64,000 nucleotides of DNA from Methylovirgula sp963708155. Lineage in GTDB: Bacteria; Pseudomonadota; Alphaproteobacteria; Rhizobiales; Beijerinckiaceae. Within the stretch, counting starts at the first letter, position 1. Every line of letters begins with the position of its first letter. Below the pieces are notes generated by a model. It was not told where the DNA came from. It worked only from the letters and a program-made list of their open reading frames with translations, and did not search any database. Position numbers and translations under genes: made by a program. Below, piece after piece: positions 46,880 to 56,598 of this stretch. The stretch is from positions 2,294,001 to 2,358,000 of the forward strand of contig OY970183.1 in the NCBI GenBank assembly GCA_963708155.1. Reading direction: 5' to 3'.

Positions 46880-49800
46880 ATGCGCACGATCGCTGCCTTG
46901 TTCGGGCTGATGTTGGGTCTCGTTCTCGCCAGCGGCGCTTCGGCCTTGCAGGGCGATTACAGCAATTCGGACCTCGCGAGCGATGCGCTGCGGCTCGCGG
47001 CGCAGGTCGCGCAAGACGGCGACGATCTCAAGGACCAGACCCCGGCTTCCTTGCGCCAGGCCGCGGCGTCGGCTCTCGCCAAGGGCGATACCAAAGCGAT
47101 GCTACATGCGATCGCCGGATTGGTCGCGATCGCCCCGGACGATTTTGGTGCGTGGCTGTCTTATTCGCGCGCCGAGGTCGCCGCGGGCAAGACCGACGAC
47201 ATTTTGCAGGCGGCTTCGACTGCCGCTTATCTCGCTTATACCAAGGCGGCGGACAAGAGCACGGCGGCGCAGGCTCTGGCGCAGCTCGGCGCAGTCTTCG
47301 CGCAGCGCGAATTATGGCGACCCTCGCTCAACGCCTATCGGGCGAGCCTGGCGCTTGCCGAGGATCCTGCGATCCGTGCCACCTATCAGAAAGAGCGCGA
47401 GACCTACGGCTTCCGCATCCTCGAATACAAGGTGGACAAAGATTCCGCGTCACCCCGCGCGTGCTTCCAGTTCTCCGAATCGCTTGCCACCGGTCATGTC
47501 GATTTTGCCTCTTATGTCAGCGTCGCGGGCATCGACCGGCCGGCGGTCTCAAACGAGGACCAGCAAATCTGCGTCGAGGGTCTACACCACGGCCAGCATT
47601 ATACGATCACCTTGCGGCAGGGACTTCCGTCCTCGGTCGGCGAGCAGCTTCTGCGCACGGCGGTCTATGACCTTTACGTGCGCGACCGTTCCGAGCAAGT
47701 GCATTTCACCGGCAAGAATTATGTTCTGCCGCGCGTCGGCCAGCAGGGAATCCCGGTCGTCTCCGTCAATGTCAAGAAAGTCGCGGTGCAAATTCTGCGC
47801 GTCAGCGACCGCAGCCTTCTGCCGATCATCAGCTCCAGCGATTTCCTGACCCAGCTCTCCTCTTATCGTCTGCAGCAATTCAAGGACAGCGACGCGCGCA
47901 AAATCTGGAAAGGCACGCTCGATGTGGCGAGCCAACTCAACAAGGACGTGACGACTGCCTTCCCGGTGCTGGAAGCTGTGGGCACGCTTGAGGCCGGTGT
48001 CTACATCATGACCGCCAAGCCGGCCGATGCATTGCAGGCGGGGGACGAGGATTACAGCAATGTCGCGACGCAATGGTTCGTCGTGTCGGATCTCGGCCTC
48101 ACCGCGCTTTCGAGCCGCGACGGTCTGCACGTCTTCATCCGCTCGCTGACCACAGCGAAGCCGCTCAGCAGCATCTCGCTGCGCCTCGTCGCGCGTGACA
48201 ACGAGGTTCTGGCGACCAAGCCGAGCGATGCGAGCGGCTATGTGCGCTTCGAGCCGGGCCTGTCGCGCGGCAGCGGCGGATTGGCGCCGGGCCTCGTCGT
48301 CGCCGAGGACGGCAAGGGCGATTACGGCTTTCTCAATCTTCAGCAAAGCGCGTTCGATCTGACGGATCGCGGCGTCAAGGGTCGCGACGTAACGCAGCCG
48401 CTCGATGCGCAGGTCTTCACTGAGCGCGGCGTCTATCGCTCGGGCGAAACGGTCTATGTCACGGCGCTGCTGCGCGACGACAAGGGCATCGCCAAAGAGG
48501 GTGTGCCGTTGACGCTCATCGCCCGTCGGCCGGACGGCGTCGAATATAAGCGCGTGCTGATCGCGGATCAGGGCGCGGGCGGCCGCAGCTATGCGCTGGC
48601 GCTGCTGCCGTCGAGCGCGAGCGGCACGTGGCGCGTGCAGGCCTATGTCGATCCGAAAGGCGCGCCGGTTGGCGAGACGACATTCCTCGTCGAGGACTAT
48701 GTGCCCGAACGCCTCGACTTCAAGCTGAAGCCGCGCGAGACGCAGCTGCGCGCCGGCGACACGACCACGATCGACACCAATTCGCGCTACCTCTACGGCG
48801 CGCCGGGCTCCGGCCTCGATGTCGGAGGCGAGGTAACGGTCGAGGCGGCGGGCGACCACGGTCTTCCGGTTTTGCGGGGCTATCAGGCTGGGCTGCAAGA
48901 CCAGACCTTCGAGGCGGTGAGCAAGGATCTGCCGACCATCGCCACGACGGACGACAAGGGCGATGCCGCAGTCGACGTACCGGTTCCCGACATCGCCGCG
49001 ACGCAGCCGCTCGAAGCCAAGGTGGTGCTGCGCGTCGGCGAGCCGGGCGGACGTGCGGTCGAGCGCAACGTCACGCTTCCCATTCTGCCGAAGGGCGGCC
49101 TCATCGGCGTGAAGAAGGATTTCACGTCGCTCGGCGACGGCGACATCGCCAATTTCGATGTCATCGCCATCAATTCCAGCGCCGCACGGGTCGCGCGCAA
49201 GGGCGTCAACTGGTCGCTCTATCGGCTGATCACGGATTACCAATGGTACAATCAGGACGGCCACTGGGATTTCGAGCAGGTGAAATCCTCCCGCCGCGTC
49301 GCCACCGGCACGCTCGATCTGAGCGTCGATTCCGTCGGCAAGATCGCCGCGCCGGTCGAACTTGGCGATTATCGCCTTGATGTCTTGAGCGCCGATCCGA
49401 ACGATGCGCCGACGAGCATCACCTTCGGCGTCGGCTGGTCCGGCGAAGCGACTGCGGGCGCGCCGGATCTCCTCGAGGTCACGCTCGACAAGGAGGATTA
49501 CGCGCCCGGCGATGCGATGAAGCTCAAGATCGCCTCGCGTTTCGCCGGGACGGCGACGGTCGCGATCCTCAACGATCAGCTGAATTATACTGCGCTCATC
49601 AATGTGACGAAGGGCGACAATGTCGTCAGCATTCCGGTCGGTGCGAATTGGGGTGCTGGCGCTTATGCCGTCGTCTTCGCGCATCGTCCACTCGATCAGG
49701 CGGCGCAGCGCAATCCCGGCCGCGCGCTCGGACTTGCCTGGTTCAGCATCGCCGCCGCGAGTCACAAGCTCGACATCGCCATCGGGGCGCCGGAAAAGCT

Positions 49801-52081
49801 GCGCCCGCATGAACACATCAGCGTGCCGGTCACGCTCGCGGGCCTCCAGCCCGGCGACGAGGCCTATGTGACGCTCGCCGCGGTCGATGTCGGCATCCTC
49901 AATCTCACGCATTATCAGACGCCAGACCCGAGCACCTATTTCTACGGCCAGCGGACGCTCGCGACAGAAATCCGCGATCTCTACGGCTTTCTGATCGACG
50001 GGATGCAGGGCGCGGCGGGCGCAATCCGCTCCGGCGGCGATGCGGGCGGCGAGCTTCAGGGCAACAAGCCGACGGAGGCACCGCTGGCGCTGTTTTCCGG
50101 CGTGGTGAAAGTCGGCGCGGATGGCAAGGCGGAGGTCGGCTTCGATCTGCCGCCGTTCAACGGCACGATGCGCCTTGCGGCTGTCGGCTGGACCAAGACC
50201 CGCGTCGGCAGCGCCAGCGAAGATGTCACCGTCCGCGATCCCGTCGTCGTGCAGCCGACGCTGCCGCGCTTCCTGGCGCTGAAGGATCACTCGCGGCTTT
50301 ATCTGCAGATTGACAATGTCGAGGGGCAGGCGGGCGCCTATAGCTACGAAGTCACGGCGGACGGCCCCGTGACCTTCGGCGCGCGTGCGCGCGGCACGAT
50401 CAAGCTCGCGGCAGGCGAGCGCACGTCGCTCTCGGTACCGCTGACCGGCGCAGGCGTCGGCACCGCCAGCATCGACTTCAGAATGCATGGGCCGAAATTC
50501 GCGACCGAACGCAATTTTGCGCTCGATGTCGAAGCGGGAACGTCGAGTGTCTATCGCCGCATCGTGCGGCAGGTCGCGCCCGGCGATTCCGTTCTGGTGA
50601 GCAAGGATCTGACGGCCGAATTCCTGCCCGGCACGGGCCGTGTCTCGGCAGCGGTCGCGAGCCTCTCCGGCATTGATGCGGCGGGGCTTTTGCAATCGCT
50701 CGCGGATTATCCGTTTGAATGTTCTGAGCAGCTTGTCAGCCGCACCATGCCGCTGCTCTATGTCGGCAAGCTCGCCGACCCGCAGGCGCTCGCCTTCGAT
50801 ACGGGCATCGCCGACCGGGTCAATCGCGCCATTGCGATTCTGCTGGCGCGGCAGGATTTGAGCGGTGCCTTTGGGCTCTGGTCTTCCGATAGTGCGAACG
50901 ATGAATGGCTCAACGCCTTTGTCACCGATTTTCTGACCCGGGCGCGTGAGGAAGGCTACGACGTGCCGCAGCAAGCCTACGCCCAGGCGCTGGAGCGGCT
51001 GCGCAATTTCGTCGCCAATACCAGCGACGTCGAGGCGGGGCAGGCGAGCGGGCTCGCCTATGCGATCTATGTGCTGGCGCGCAACGGCAAGCCGGTGATG
51101 GAGGATTTGCGTTACCTCGCCGACGCCCGGCTTTCCGTCTTCACGACGCCGCTGGCGCGGGCGCAGATTGCCGCGGCGCTCGCGTTGCTCGGTGATCGTG
51201 GCCGGGCTGAGAAAGTCTTCGCGGCGGCGAGCGACAGCCTCGCCAATGCGAACGACAAGGACAGTCTCACGCGCGTTGATTTCGGCTCGCGTCTGCGCGA
51301 TGGCGCGGGTTTGCTGACGCTCGCCGTCGAAGGCGGCGCCGACAGTGCGCAGATCGACAAGGCGGTTCAGGTCGTCGAAAGCGCCCGCGATGCGATCACC
51401 TATGCCAGCACGCAGGAAGAATCCTGGATGGTGCTGGCGGCCGAGGCACTGGCCGCGCGCGATCAATCGATCTCGCTCGGCGTCGACGGCACGACGCATA
51501 GCGGCGCCTATTACCGCACCTGGCTTGCTTCGACACTCGCCGCGGCGCCGGTCAAGCTCGTCAATCAGGGAGCGCAGCCGGTTTCGATCGCGCTGACGAC
51601 CTCCGGTAATCCGATCGCGCCGGAGCCTGCGGCGGGGCAAGGCTACACCTTGCAGCGTGGCTATTATTCGCTCGATGGCGCGCCGCTCGACCCCACGAAG
51701 ATCAAGCAGAACGACCGCTTCGTCATCACGCTGAAAGTGACGGAGAGCGTCGCGAGCTATTCGCATCTCGTGCTCGATGATCCGTTGCCCGCTGGGCTTG
51801 AGATCGACAATCCGGATCTCTACGACGGCGGCGATGTCGATGCGCTCTCTTGGGTCAAGAGCGATGTGCAGCCGACGCACACGGAATATCGCGACGATCG
51901 GTTCGTCGCGGCCTTCGATCGCGACGGTCAGTCGGCGGCGACTTTCGCCGTGGCCTATATCGTCCGCGCCGTGACGCCGGGGCGCTATGTTGCTCCGGCC
52001 GCGACGATCCAGGATATGTATCGTCCGCAGCGCTACGCACGCACGGCCTATGGTGCGGTCGCGATCTCGGCAGCGAAATGA
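46880..52081 (+). CDS. Bacterial alpha-2-macroglobulin (YfhM-like)
   Basis: Large periplasmic protease-trapping protein, 1,733 residues. The start is the ATG at 46880 after GGAG; upstream in-frame codons to 46712 are not conserved. A signal peptide (MRTIAALFGLMLGLVLASGASA) ends with a type-I site and has no lipobox cysteine, unlike the lipoprotein of E. coli. MG-like repeats fill the N-terminal half (LSSRDGLHVFIRSL, FTERGVYRSGETVYVTALL). The thioester motif C-S-E-Q is at residues 1281-1284 in YPFECSEQLVSR. The C-terminal receptor-like domain has SYSHLVLDDPLPAGLEI. It overlaps pbpC by ATGA; the pair is the classic envelope defence/repair unit. Confidence 0.94.
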   Translation: MRTIAALFGLMLGLVLASGASALQGDYSNSDLASDALRLAAQVAQDGDDLKDQTPASLRQAAASALAKGDTKAMLHAIAGLVAIAPDDFGAWLSYSRAEVAAGKTDDILQAASTAAYLAYTKAADKSTAAQALAQLGAVFAQRELWRPSLNAYRASLALAEDPAIRATYQKERETYGFRILEYKVDKDSASPRACFQFSESLATGHVDFASYVSVAGIDRPAVSNEDQQICVEGLHHGQHYTITLRQGLPSSVGEQLLRTAVYDLYVRDRSEQVHFTGKNYVLPRVGQQGIPVVSVNVKKVAVQILRVSDRSLLPIISSSDFLTQLSSYRLQQFKDSDARKIWKGTLDVASQLNKDVTTAFPVLEAVGTLEAGVYIMTAKPADALQAGDEDYSNVATQWFVVSDLGLTALSSRDGLHVFIRSLTTAKPLSSISLRLVARDNEVLATKPSDASGYVRFEPGLSRGSGGLAPGLVVAEDGKGDYGFLNLQQSAFDLTDRGVKGRDVTQPLDAQVFTERGVYRSGETVYVTALLRDDKGIAKEGVPLTLIARRPDGVEYKRVLIADQGAGGRSYALALLPSSASGTWRVQAYVDPKGAPVGETTFLVEDYVPERLDFKLKPRETQLRAGDTTTIDTNSRYLYGAPGSGLDVGGEVTVEAAGDHGLPVLRGYQAGLQDQTFEAVSKDLPTIATTDDKGDAAVDVPVPDIAATQPLEAKVVLRVGEPGGRAVERNVTLPILPKGGLIGVKKDFTSLGDGDIANFDVIAINSSAARVARKGVNWSLYRLITDYQWYNQDGHWDFEQVKSSRRVATGTLDLSVDSVGKIAAPVELGDYRLDVLSADPNDAPTSITFGVGWSGEATAGAPDLLEVTLDKEDYAPGDAMKLKIASRFAGTATVAILNDQLNYTALINVTKGDNVVSIPVGANWGAGAYAVVFAHRPLDQAAQRNPGRALGLAWFSIAAASHKLDIAIGAPEKLRPHEHISVPVTLAGLQPGDEAYVTLAAVDVGILNLTHYQTPDPSTYFYGQRTLATEIRDLYGFLIDGMQGAAGAIRSGGDAGGELQGNKPTEAPLALFSGVVKVGADGKAEVGFDLPPFNGTMRLAAVGWTKTRVGSASEDVTVRDPVVVQPTLPRFLALKDHSRLYLQIDNVEGQAGAYSYEVTADGPVTFGARARGTIKLAAGERTSLSVPLTGAGVGTASIDFRMHGPKFATERNFALDVEAGTSSVYRRIVRQVAPGDSVLVSKDLTAEFLPGTGRVSAAVASLSGIDAAGLLQSLADYPFECSEQLVSRTMPLLYVGKLADPQALAFDTGIADRVNRAIAILLARQDLSGAFGLWSSDSANDEWLNAFVTDFLTRAREEGYDVPQQAYAQALERLRNFVANTSDVEAGQASGLAYAIYVLARNGKPVMEDLRYLADARLSVFTTPLARAQIAAALALLGDRGRAEKVFAAASDSLANANDKDSLTRVDFGSRLRDGAGLLTLAVEGGADSAQIDKAVQVVESARDAITYASTQEESWMVLAAEALAARDQSISLGVDGTTHSGAYYRTWLASTLAAAPVKLVNQGAQPVSIALTTSGNPIAPEPAAGQGYTLQRGYYSLDGAPLDPTKIKQNDRFVITLKVTESVASYSHLVLDDPLPAGLEIDNPDLYDGGDVDALSWVKSDVQPTHTEYRDDRFVAAFDRDGQSAATFAVAYIVRAVTPGRYVAPAATIQDMYRPQRYARTAYGAVAISAAK

Positions 52082-54150
52082 AGCCGCGATACTGGCTCGC
52101 CCTTCTCAGCGTGGCCATTGTCGCCGCGGGCTATAGCCTTTCCTGGGCTTGGGACGGCTATTTCGCCAGCCTTCATCCGCTCGATCTCGCGACGAGCGAA
52201 CACACATCGCCCGAAGTTCTCGACCGCGACGGCAAGCTGCTGCGCGCCTTCACCATGCCGGATGGGCGCTGGCGTCTGCCAGTGAGCCTGCCGGACGTCG
52301 ATCCGCGCTTCGTCACCATGCTCCTCGCCTATGAGGATCATCGCTTCTACGAACATCACGGCGTCGATCTCGAGGCGCTCGCCCGCGCGGCGGCGCAATT
52401 CGCCACCCGTGGACGGATCGTCTCGGGCGGATCGACACTGACGATGCAGGTCGCGCGCCTGCTTGAGCCGCGCAAGGAAAGATCGGCCGCTGCGAAATTG
52501 AAGCAGATGGCGCGGGCGCTGCAGCTTGAGCAGCAATATGCCAAGCCGATCATCCTCGATCTTTATTTTGTCCTCGCGCCCTACGGCGGCAATATCGAGG
52601 GCGTGCGCGCGGCGAGCCTCGCCTATTTCGGCAAGGAGCCGAAGCGGCTCAGCGTCGCGGAGGCGGCGCTGCTTGTCGCGCTGCCGCAGGCGCCGGAAGC
52701 GCGGCGGCCGGATCGTTTTCCCGCGCGGGCGCGCGCCGCGCGGGATCGCGTATTGGAGCGTGCTTATCGCCGCGGCGTCATCACGCTTGCCGAGCGCGAC
52801 GAAGCGATGCAGCAGAACGTGCCGCATGGCCGTCTCGCTTTTCCGCATCTCGCCCCGCATGCGGCCGAGGCGGCGCTACGCGCCGACAAGGAGCACGGCA
52901 CGCATCGCCTGACCCTCTCCGCCGCTTGGCAGGCTTCGCTCGAACGGCTGGCGCATGAGAGCGCGCAGCGGCTCGGCCCGAAAATCTCCGTCGCCATTCT
53001 CGTCGTCGACAATGCGACGGGCGAAATCCGCGCCCATGTCGGCGGCGCGGATTATTTTTCGGCCGCGCGCGCCGGCGCCATCGACATGACCAAAGCGCTG
53101 CGCTCGCCCGGCTCGGCGCTGAAGCCTTTCATCTATGCGCTCGCTTTCGAGTCCGGCATCGCCCATCCCGAGACGGTGCTTGACGATCGCCCGGTGCATT
53201 TCGGCCAATATGCGCCGGAGGATTTCGATCTCGGCTTCGAGGGCACGGTGACGGCACGCCACGCGCTGCAGATGTCGCTCAATCTGCCGGCCGTCGAATT
53301 GCTCAATGCCGTGGGGCCGGAGCGGTTTCTCGCACGGCTGCGCAGCGCCGGCGCCGATGTCGAATTGCCGGAAGATCAGCCGCCGGGTCTCGCCATCGGC
53401 CTCGGCGGCGTCGGCATCAAGCTGACCGATCTCGTCAAGCTCTATGCGGGCCTCGCGCGCGGCGGCAGCGTGCCGACTTTGCATGAGCGCGTCCTGGGCG
53501 CGCTGGCGTCGCACGCCCGCATCTGCGAGCCCGTCTCGGCCTGGTACGTCGCCGATATTTTGCGCGGCGCGCCGCCGCCGGACAATGCGCCGTATAATCG
53601 TCTCGCCTTCAAGACCGGCACCTCCTACGGCTATCGCGACGCCTGGGCGGTTGGTTTCGATCGCAGGACTACGATTGGCGTTTGGGTCGGGCGGCCGGAC
53701 AATGCCGCCGTGCCGGGGCTCATCGGCCGCGTCGCCGCCGCGCCGATCCTCTTCGATGCCTTTGCCCGCGTCGGCAGCGATTATGAGATCATTCCGCGTC
53801 CCGCCGATGCGCTTGTCGCGCGCACGGCCGACCTGCCGCCACCGTTGCGCCAGCTCAGCGACGACCACGCGGCCGAGGCAGGCGAGGGCGACACGCAGGC
53901 GTTGAAAATCGTCTATCCGCCCAACGGGGCGCGCGTCGATCTCGGCCTGTCCGCGCCGGACAGCAGCGATCTGGCGCTGAAGGCCGAAGGCGGCGTGCCG
54001 CCGTTCCGCTGGATGGTGAATGGCGCGCCGGTCGGCACGCCCGATCCGCGCCGCGATTCAGAATGGACGCCGGACGGCGCGGGCTTTGCCCGCATCTCGG
54101 TGATGGACGCCAAGGGGCAGTCCGATAGCGTGCAGGTGCGGCTGCAGTAA
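52078..54150 (+). CDS. pbpC: Penicillin-binding protein 1C (PbpC)
   Basis: Bifunctional peptidoglycan synthase, 690 residues from the ATG at 52078. It has one N-terminal membrane anchor (WLALLSVAIVAAGYSLSWAW). The glycosyltransferase has its catalytic Glu86 in EDHRFYEHHGVD, with GGSTLTMQVARLL after it. The transpeptidase motifs are SxxK at Ser346-Lys349 (SPGSALKPF), SxN at 400-402 and KTG at 512-514 (FKTGTSYGYRDAW). A C-terminal BiPBP_C domain (GARVDLGL...PPFRWMVNGAPV) is typical of the 1C class. It is translationally coupled to the alpha-2-macroglobulin, which is thought to protect where PBP1C repairs the wall. Confidence 0.96.
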   Translation: MKPRYWLALLSVAIVAAGYSLSWAWDGYFASLHPLDLATSEHTSPEVLDRDGKLLRAFTMPDGRWRLPVSLPDVDPRFVTMLLAYEDHRFYEHHGVDLEALARAAAQFATRGRIVSGGSTLTMQVARLLEPRKERSAAAKLKQMARALQLEQQYAKPIILDLYFVLAPYGGNIEGVRAASLAYFGKEPKRLSVAEAALLVALPQAPEARRPDRFPARARAARDRVLERAYRRGVITLAERDEAMQQNVPHGRLAFPHLAPHAAEAALRADKEHGTHRLTLSAAWQASLERLAHESAQRLGPKISVAILVVDNATGEIRAHVGGADYFSAARAGAIDMTKALRSPGSALKPFIYALAFESGIAHPETVLDDRPVHFGQYAPEDFDLGFEGTVTARHALQMSLNLPAVELLNAVGPERFLARLRSAGADVELPEDQPPGLAIGLGGVGIKLTDLVKLYAGLARGGSVPTLHERVLGALASHARICEPVSAWYVADILRGAPPPDNAPYNRLAFKTGTSYGYRDAWAVGFDRRTTIGVWVGRPDNAAVPGLIGRVAAAPILFDAFARVGSDYEIIPRPADALVARTADLPPPLRQLSDDHAAEAGEGDTQALKIVYPPNGARVDLGLSAPDSSDLALKAEGGVPPFRWMVNGAPVGTPDPRRDSEWTPDGAGFARISVMDAKGQSDSVQVRLQ

Positions 54151-54981
54151 TTATTCCTTCGGGTAATCCGTACCCGCTGACACCGGCGCCCATTTCATGA
54201 TCTCGGCCTGCAACGCGCCGAGCTTTTCGCCGACAATTTGCAGTGCATCGGCGCCGAGCAGGAGATGCAGCGGTGGCTCTGGCGACTCGACAACAAGCAG
54301 CATCGCTTCCGCCGCTTTGCGCGGATCGCCTGGCTGGCGTCCGTTGCGCTCGGCGAGCCGCTTGCGCGACGCTCCGGCGGAGGGCTCGTAATCCTCGATT
54401 GTACGTTCGACATGTCGCATTGAGCGTCCAGCCCAATCGGTGCGGAAGCCGCCCGGCTCGATGATCGTCACCTTGATGCCGAGGTGCTTCACTTCCTTGG
54501 CGAGTGATTCCGAAATGCCTTCCAGTGCGAATTTGCTCCCGTGATAGGCGGAAACGCCGGGGAAAGTCGCGAGGCCGCCCATCGAGCTGATGTTGAGGAT
54601 ATGGCCGGCGCGGCGCTGGCGCAGAAAGGGCAGGGTCGCCTGCATCATCGCGATGGCGCCGAAGACGTTGACGTCGAATTGCGCGCGGAAATCCGCGAGC
54701 GTTGCTTCTTCCAGTGCGCCCTCGAAACCGTAGCCGGCATTGTTGACGAGCACCTCGATGCCGCCGAGCTTTTCTTCGGCCTCCTTGACGCCGTTATGCA
54801 CGGCGGCCTCGTCGGTGACGTCGAGCAGGATGGCGAAGGCACGCCCCGGCGCGAGCTTCTCGAATTCGGCTTTGTCAGCCTCCTTGCGGACGGTGCCCGC
54901 GACCTTGCCGCCTTTTTCGAGGATGAGTTCGGAAAGTGCGCGGCCGAAGCCGCTGGAAACGCCGGTGATGAGCCAGTTCAT
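54151..54981 (-). CDS. SDR family oxidoreductase
   Basis: Classical short-chain dehydrogenase, 276 residues. The cofactor loop is TGVSSGFG (residues 6-13), VNNAG lies near 79-83, the catalytic Ser is at 132-133 in NISSMGG, and Tyr146 and Lys150 are in YHGSK. Substrate unknown. The extended C-terminus (EDYEPSAGASRKRLAERNGRQPGDP) is of the kind seen in the SDR subgroup related to retinol-dehydrogenase-like proteins. Its stop abuts that of pbpC with no gap. The next minus-strand gene upstream is an aldo/keto reductase, separated by two palindromic repeats. Confidence 0.92.
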   Translation of the reverse strand: MNWLITGVSSGFGRALSELILEKGGKVAGTVRKEADKAEFEKLAPGRAFAILLDVTDEAAVHNGVKEAEEKLGGIEVLVNNAGYGFEGALEEATLADFRAQFDVNVFGAIAMMQATLPFLRQRRAGHILNISSMGGLATFPGVSAYHGSKFALEGISESLAKEVKHLGIKVTIIEPGGFRTDWAGRSMRHVERTIEDYEPSAGASRKRLAERNGRQPGDPRKAAEAMLLVVESPEPPLHLLLGADALQIVGEKLGALQAEIMKWAPVSAGTDYPKE

Positions 54982-55013
54982 GACGAAACTCCCTAGAGTT
55001 TGGAAACTCTCGC

Positions 55014-55058
55014 TTCCTCATCCTGAGGGCGCCGAAGGCGCGTCTCGAAGGATGAGGG
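55014..55058 (+). repeat. Palindromic intergenic repeat, copy 1
   Basis: Perfect 9-base inverted arms CCTCATCCT (55016-55024) and AGGATGAGG (55049-55057) enclose a GC-rich inner segment with GCGCC/GGCGC. This matches a widespread intergenic palindrome of Hyphomicrobiales genomes (CCTCATCCTGAGG...CGTCTCGAAGGATGAGG), as I recall it. It could also act as a transcript-stabilising hairpin between the two minus-strand genes. Confidence 0.8.
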
Positions 55059-55074
55059 AATAAAGTCTAAATCG

Positions 55075-55120
55075 CCTCATGCTTCGAGACCGGTCCTGCG
55101 GACCCTCCTCAGCATGAGGG
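55075..55120 (-). repeat. Palindromic intergenic repeat, copy 2 (inverted)
   Basis: Arms CCTCATGCT (55075-55083) and AGCATGAGG (55111-55119) are perfect complements. Read on the minus strand it has the same layout as copy 1 (CCTCATGCTGAGG...GTCTCGAAGCATGAGG), so the two copies face each other, 16 bases apart. The matching change in both arms (C to G, G to C) is a compensatory substitution that preserves the hairpin. Confidence 0.8.
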
Positions 55121-55128
55121 ACGTGTTC

Positions 55129-56104
55129 TTATTGAAAGCCGACGATCGGATGCGGCACATAGGGCGCTTCCAGCTTGGCGATCTCGTCAGCCGTCAGCTT
55201 GAGCGACAGGGCCGCAACCGCGTCGTCGAGATGGCCGAGCTTCGAGGCGCCGACGATGGGCGCGGTGATGCCGTCTTTTTGCGATAGCCACGCAAGCGCG
55301 ACCTGCGCGCGCGGCACGCCGCGCGCCTTGGCGACCTCAGCCACGGCCGCGGCGATCTCGCGGTCGGAGTCGAGACCGTAGAGTGTCCGACCGAAAACAT
55401 CCGTGTTCTGCCGCTCGCTCGTCTCGTCCCAGTCGCGCGTGAGCCGACCCCGCGCGAGCGGGCTCCAGGGCAGGACAGCGATCTTCTGGTCGCGGCAGAG
55501 CGGCAGCATCTCGCGCTCTTCCTCACGGTTCAGCAGATTGACATGGTCCTGCATCGAGACGAATTCGGTCCAGCCGTTGAGACGCGAGACATAGAGTGCC
55601 TTGGCGAATTGCCATGCATACATGGACGAGGCGCCGATATAGCGCGCCTTGCCGGCCTTCACGACATCATGCAGCGCTTCAAGCGTTTCCTCGATGGGCG
55701 TCTCGTGATCCCAGCGGTGGATCTGATAGAGATCGACATAATCGACGCCGAGACGGCGCAGGCTGTTGTCGATCTCGGCGAGAATGGCGCGGCGCGAGAG
55801 GCCCGCGCCATTGGGCCCTTTGTGCATGCGGCCATGCACCTTGGTCGCGATGACGACATCCTGACGCGAGGCGAAATCCCTTCAGCGCCCGGCCGACGAT
55901 CTCCTCCGATGTGCCGTCGGAATAGACGTTCGCCGTATCGAAGAAATTGATGCCGAGTTCGAGCGCCTTCTTGATGATCGGCCGGCTCTTTGCCTCTTCG
56001 AGCGTCCAGGAATGCGGCCCGCGTCCTGGAACGCCGAAAGTCATGCAGCCGAGGCAGATGCGGGACACGTCAAGGCCGGTGTGGCCGAGCTTTACATAAT
56101 CCAT
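55129..56104 (-). pseudogene. Aldo/keto reductase, one +1 frameshift
   Basis: NADPH-dependent AKR of the YajO/general-stress type. The first frame (MDYVKLGHTGLDVSRICLGCMTFG...FFDTANVYSDGTSEEIVGRAL) gives the N-terminus with Asp/Tyr of the catalytic tetrad. After RALKGF the match continues in the next frame (ASRQDVVIATKVHGRMHKGPNGAG..., then DYVDLYQIHRWD, PWSPLARGRLTRDW and GASKLGHLDDAV). The extra base lies at about 55875-55880, where the coding strand has AAGGGATTTC and AAGGATTTC would give the usual LKDFA. Repaired length is about 324 residues. Confidence 0.9.
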
Positions 56105-56172
56105 ACTTTCGATCTCCGAAATGCGAACGGCCGCGAGGATGCCGCGGCCGTGCCAGTACGTGTGCGTCTTCG

Positions 56173-56598
56173 TCAGACGAGTTTCAGCCGAACCGGGACG
56201 TTGCCGCGCAACGCATTGGAGTAGGGACAGACCTCATCCGCCTTGTGGATCAATTGTTCCGCTTCCTCGCGCGGCAGGCCCGGCAGCGTAATGTCGAGTT
56301 CGACATCGAGGCCGAAACCGCCTTCCGAACGCGGCCCGACTCCGACATTGCCCGTCACCATCGTATTGTCCGGCACTTTTGGGCCGCCTTGCGAGGCGAC
56401 GAATTTCATCGCGCTCAGAAAGCAGGCTGAATAGCCGGCGGCGAAAAGCTTTTCCGGATTATTGCCGGGCTTGCCGGCGCCGCCTAGCTCTTTCGGCGTC
56501 GTCAGCGTGACATCGAGCGTGCCGTCTTCCGTTCGGGCATGGCCGTCGCGGCCGCCGGTGGCAGTGGCTTTGGTGCGGTAGAGGACATTGACCGACAT
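56173..56598 (-). CDS. ohr: Organic hydroperoxide resistance protein Ohr (OsmC family)
   Basis: Thiol peroxidase that reduces organic and fatty-acid hydroperoxides, 141 residues. The peroxidatic Cys59 is in AAGYSACFLSAM and resolving Cys124 in DEVCPYSNALRG. The opening VLYRTKATATGGRDGHARTEDG with the conserved Arg, and NPEKLFAAGYSACF, are diagnostic of Ohr rather than OsmC. No ohrR regulator is adjacent. Intact. Confidence 0.95.
   Translation of the reverse strand: MSVNVLYRTKATATGGRDGHARTEDGTLDVTLTTPKELGGAGKPGNNPEKLFAAGYSACFLSAMKFVASQGGPKVPDNTMVTGNVGVGPRSEGGFGLDVELDITLPGLPREEAEQLIHKADEVCPYSNALRGNVPVRLKLV

Noticed and set aside
47582..51880. A 1,432-residue minus-strand frame opposite the alpha-2-macroglobulin gene
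   Set aside because: Long antisense frames are common in high-GC DNA; its composition (Arg, Asp, Ile, Leu-rich) lacks domain features, while the plus strand has signal peptide, MG-like repeats and the CSEQ thioester motif.
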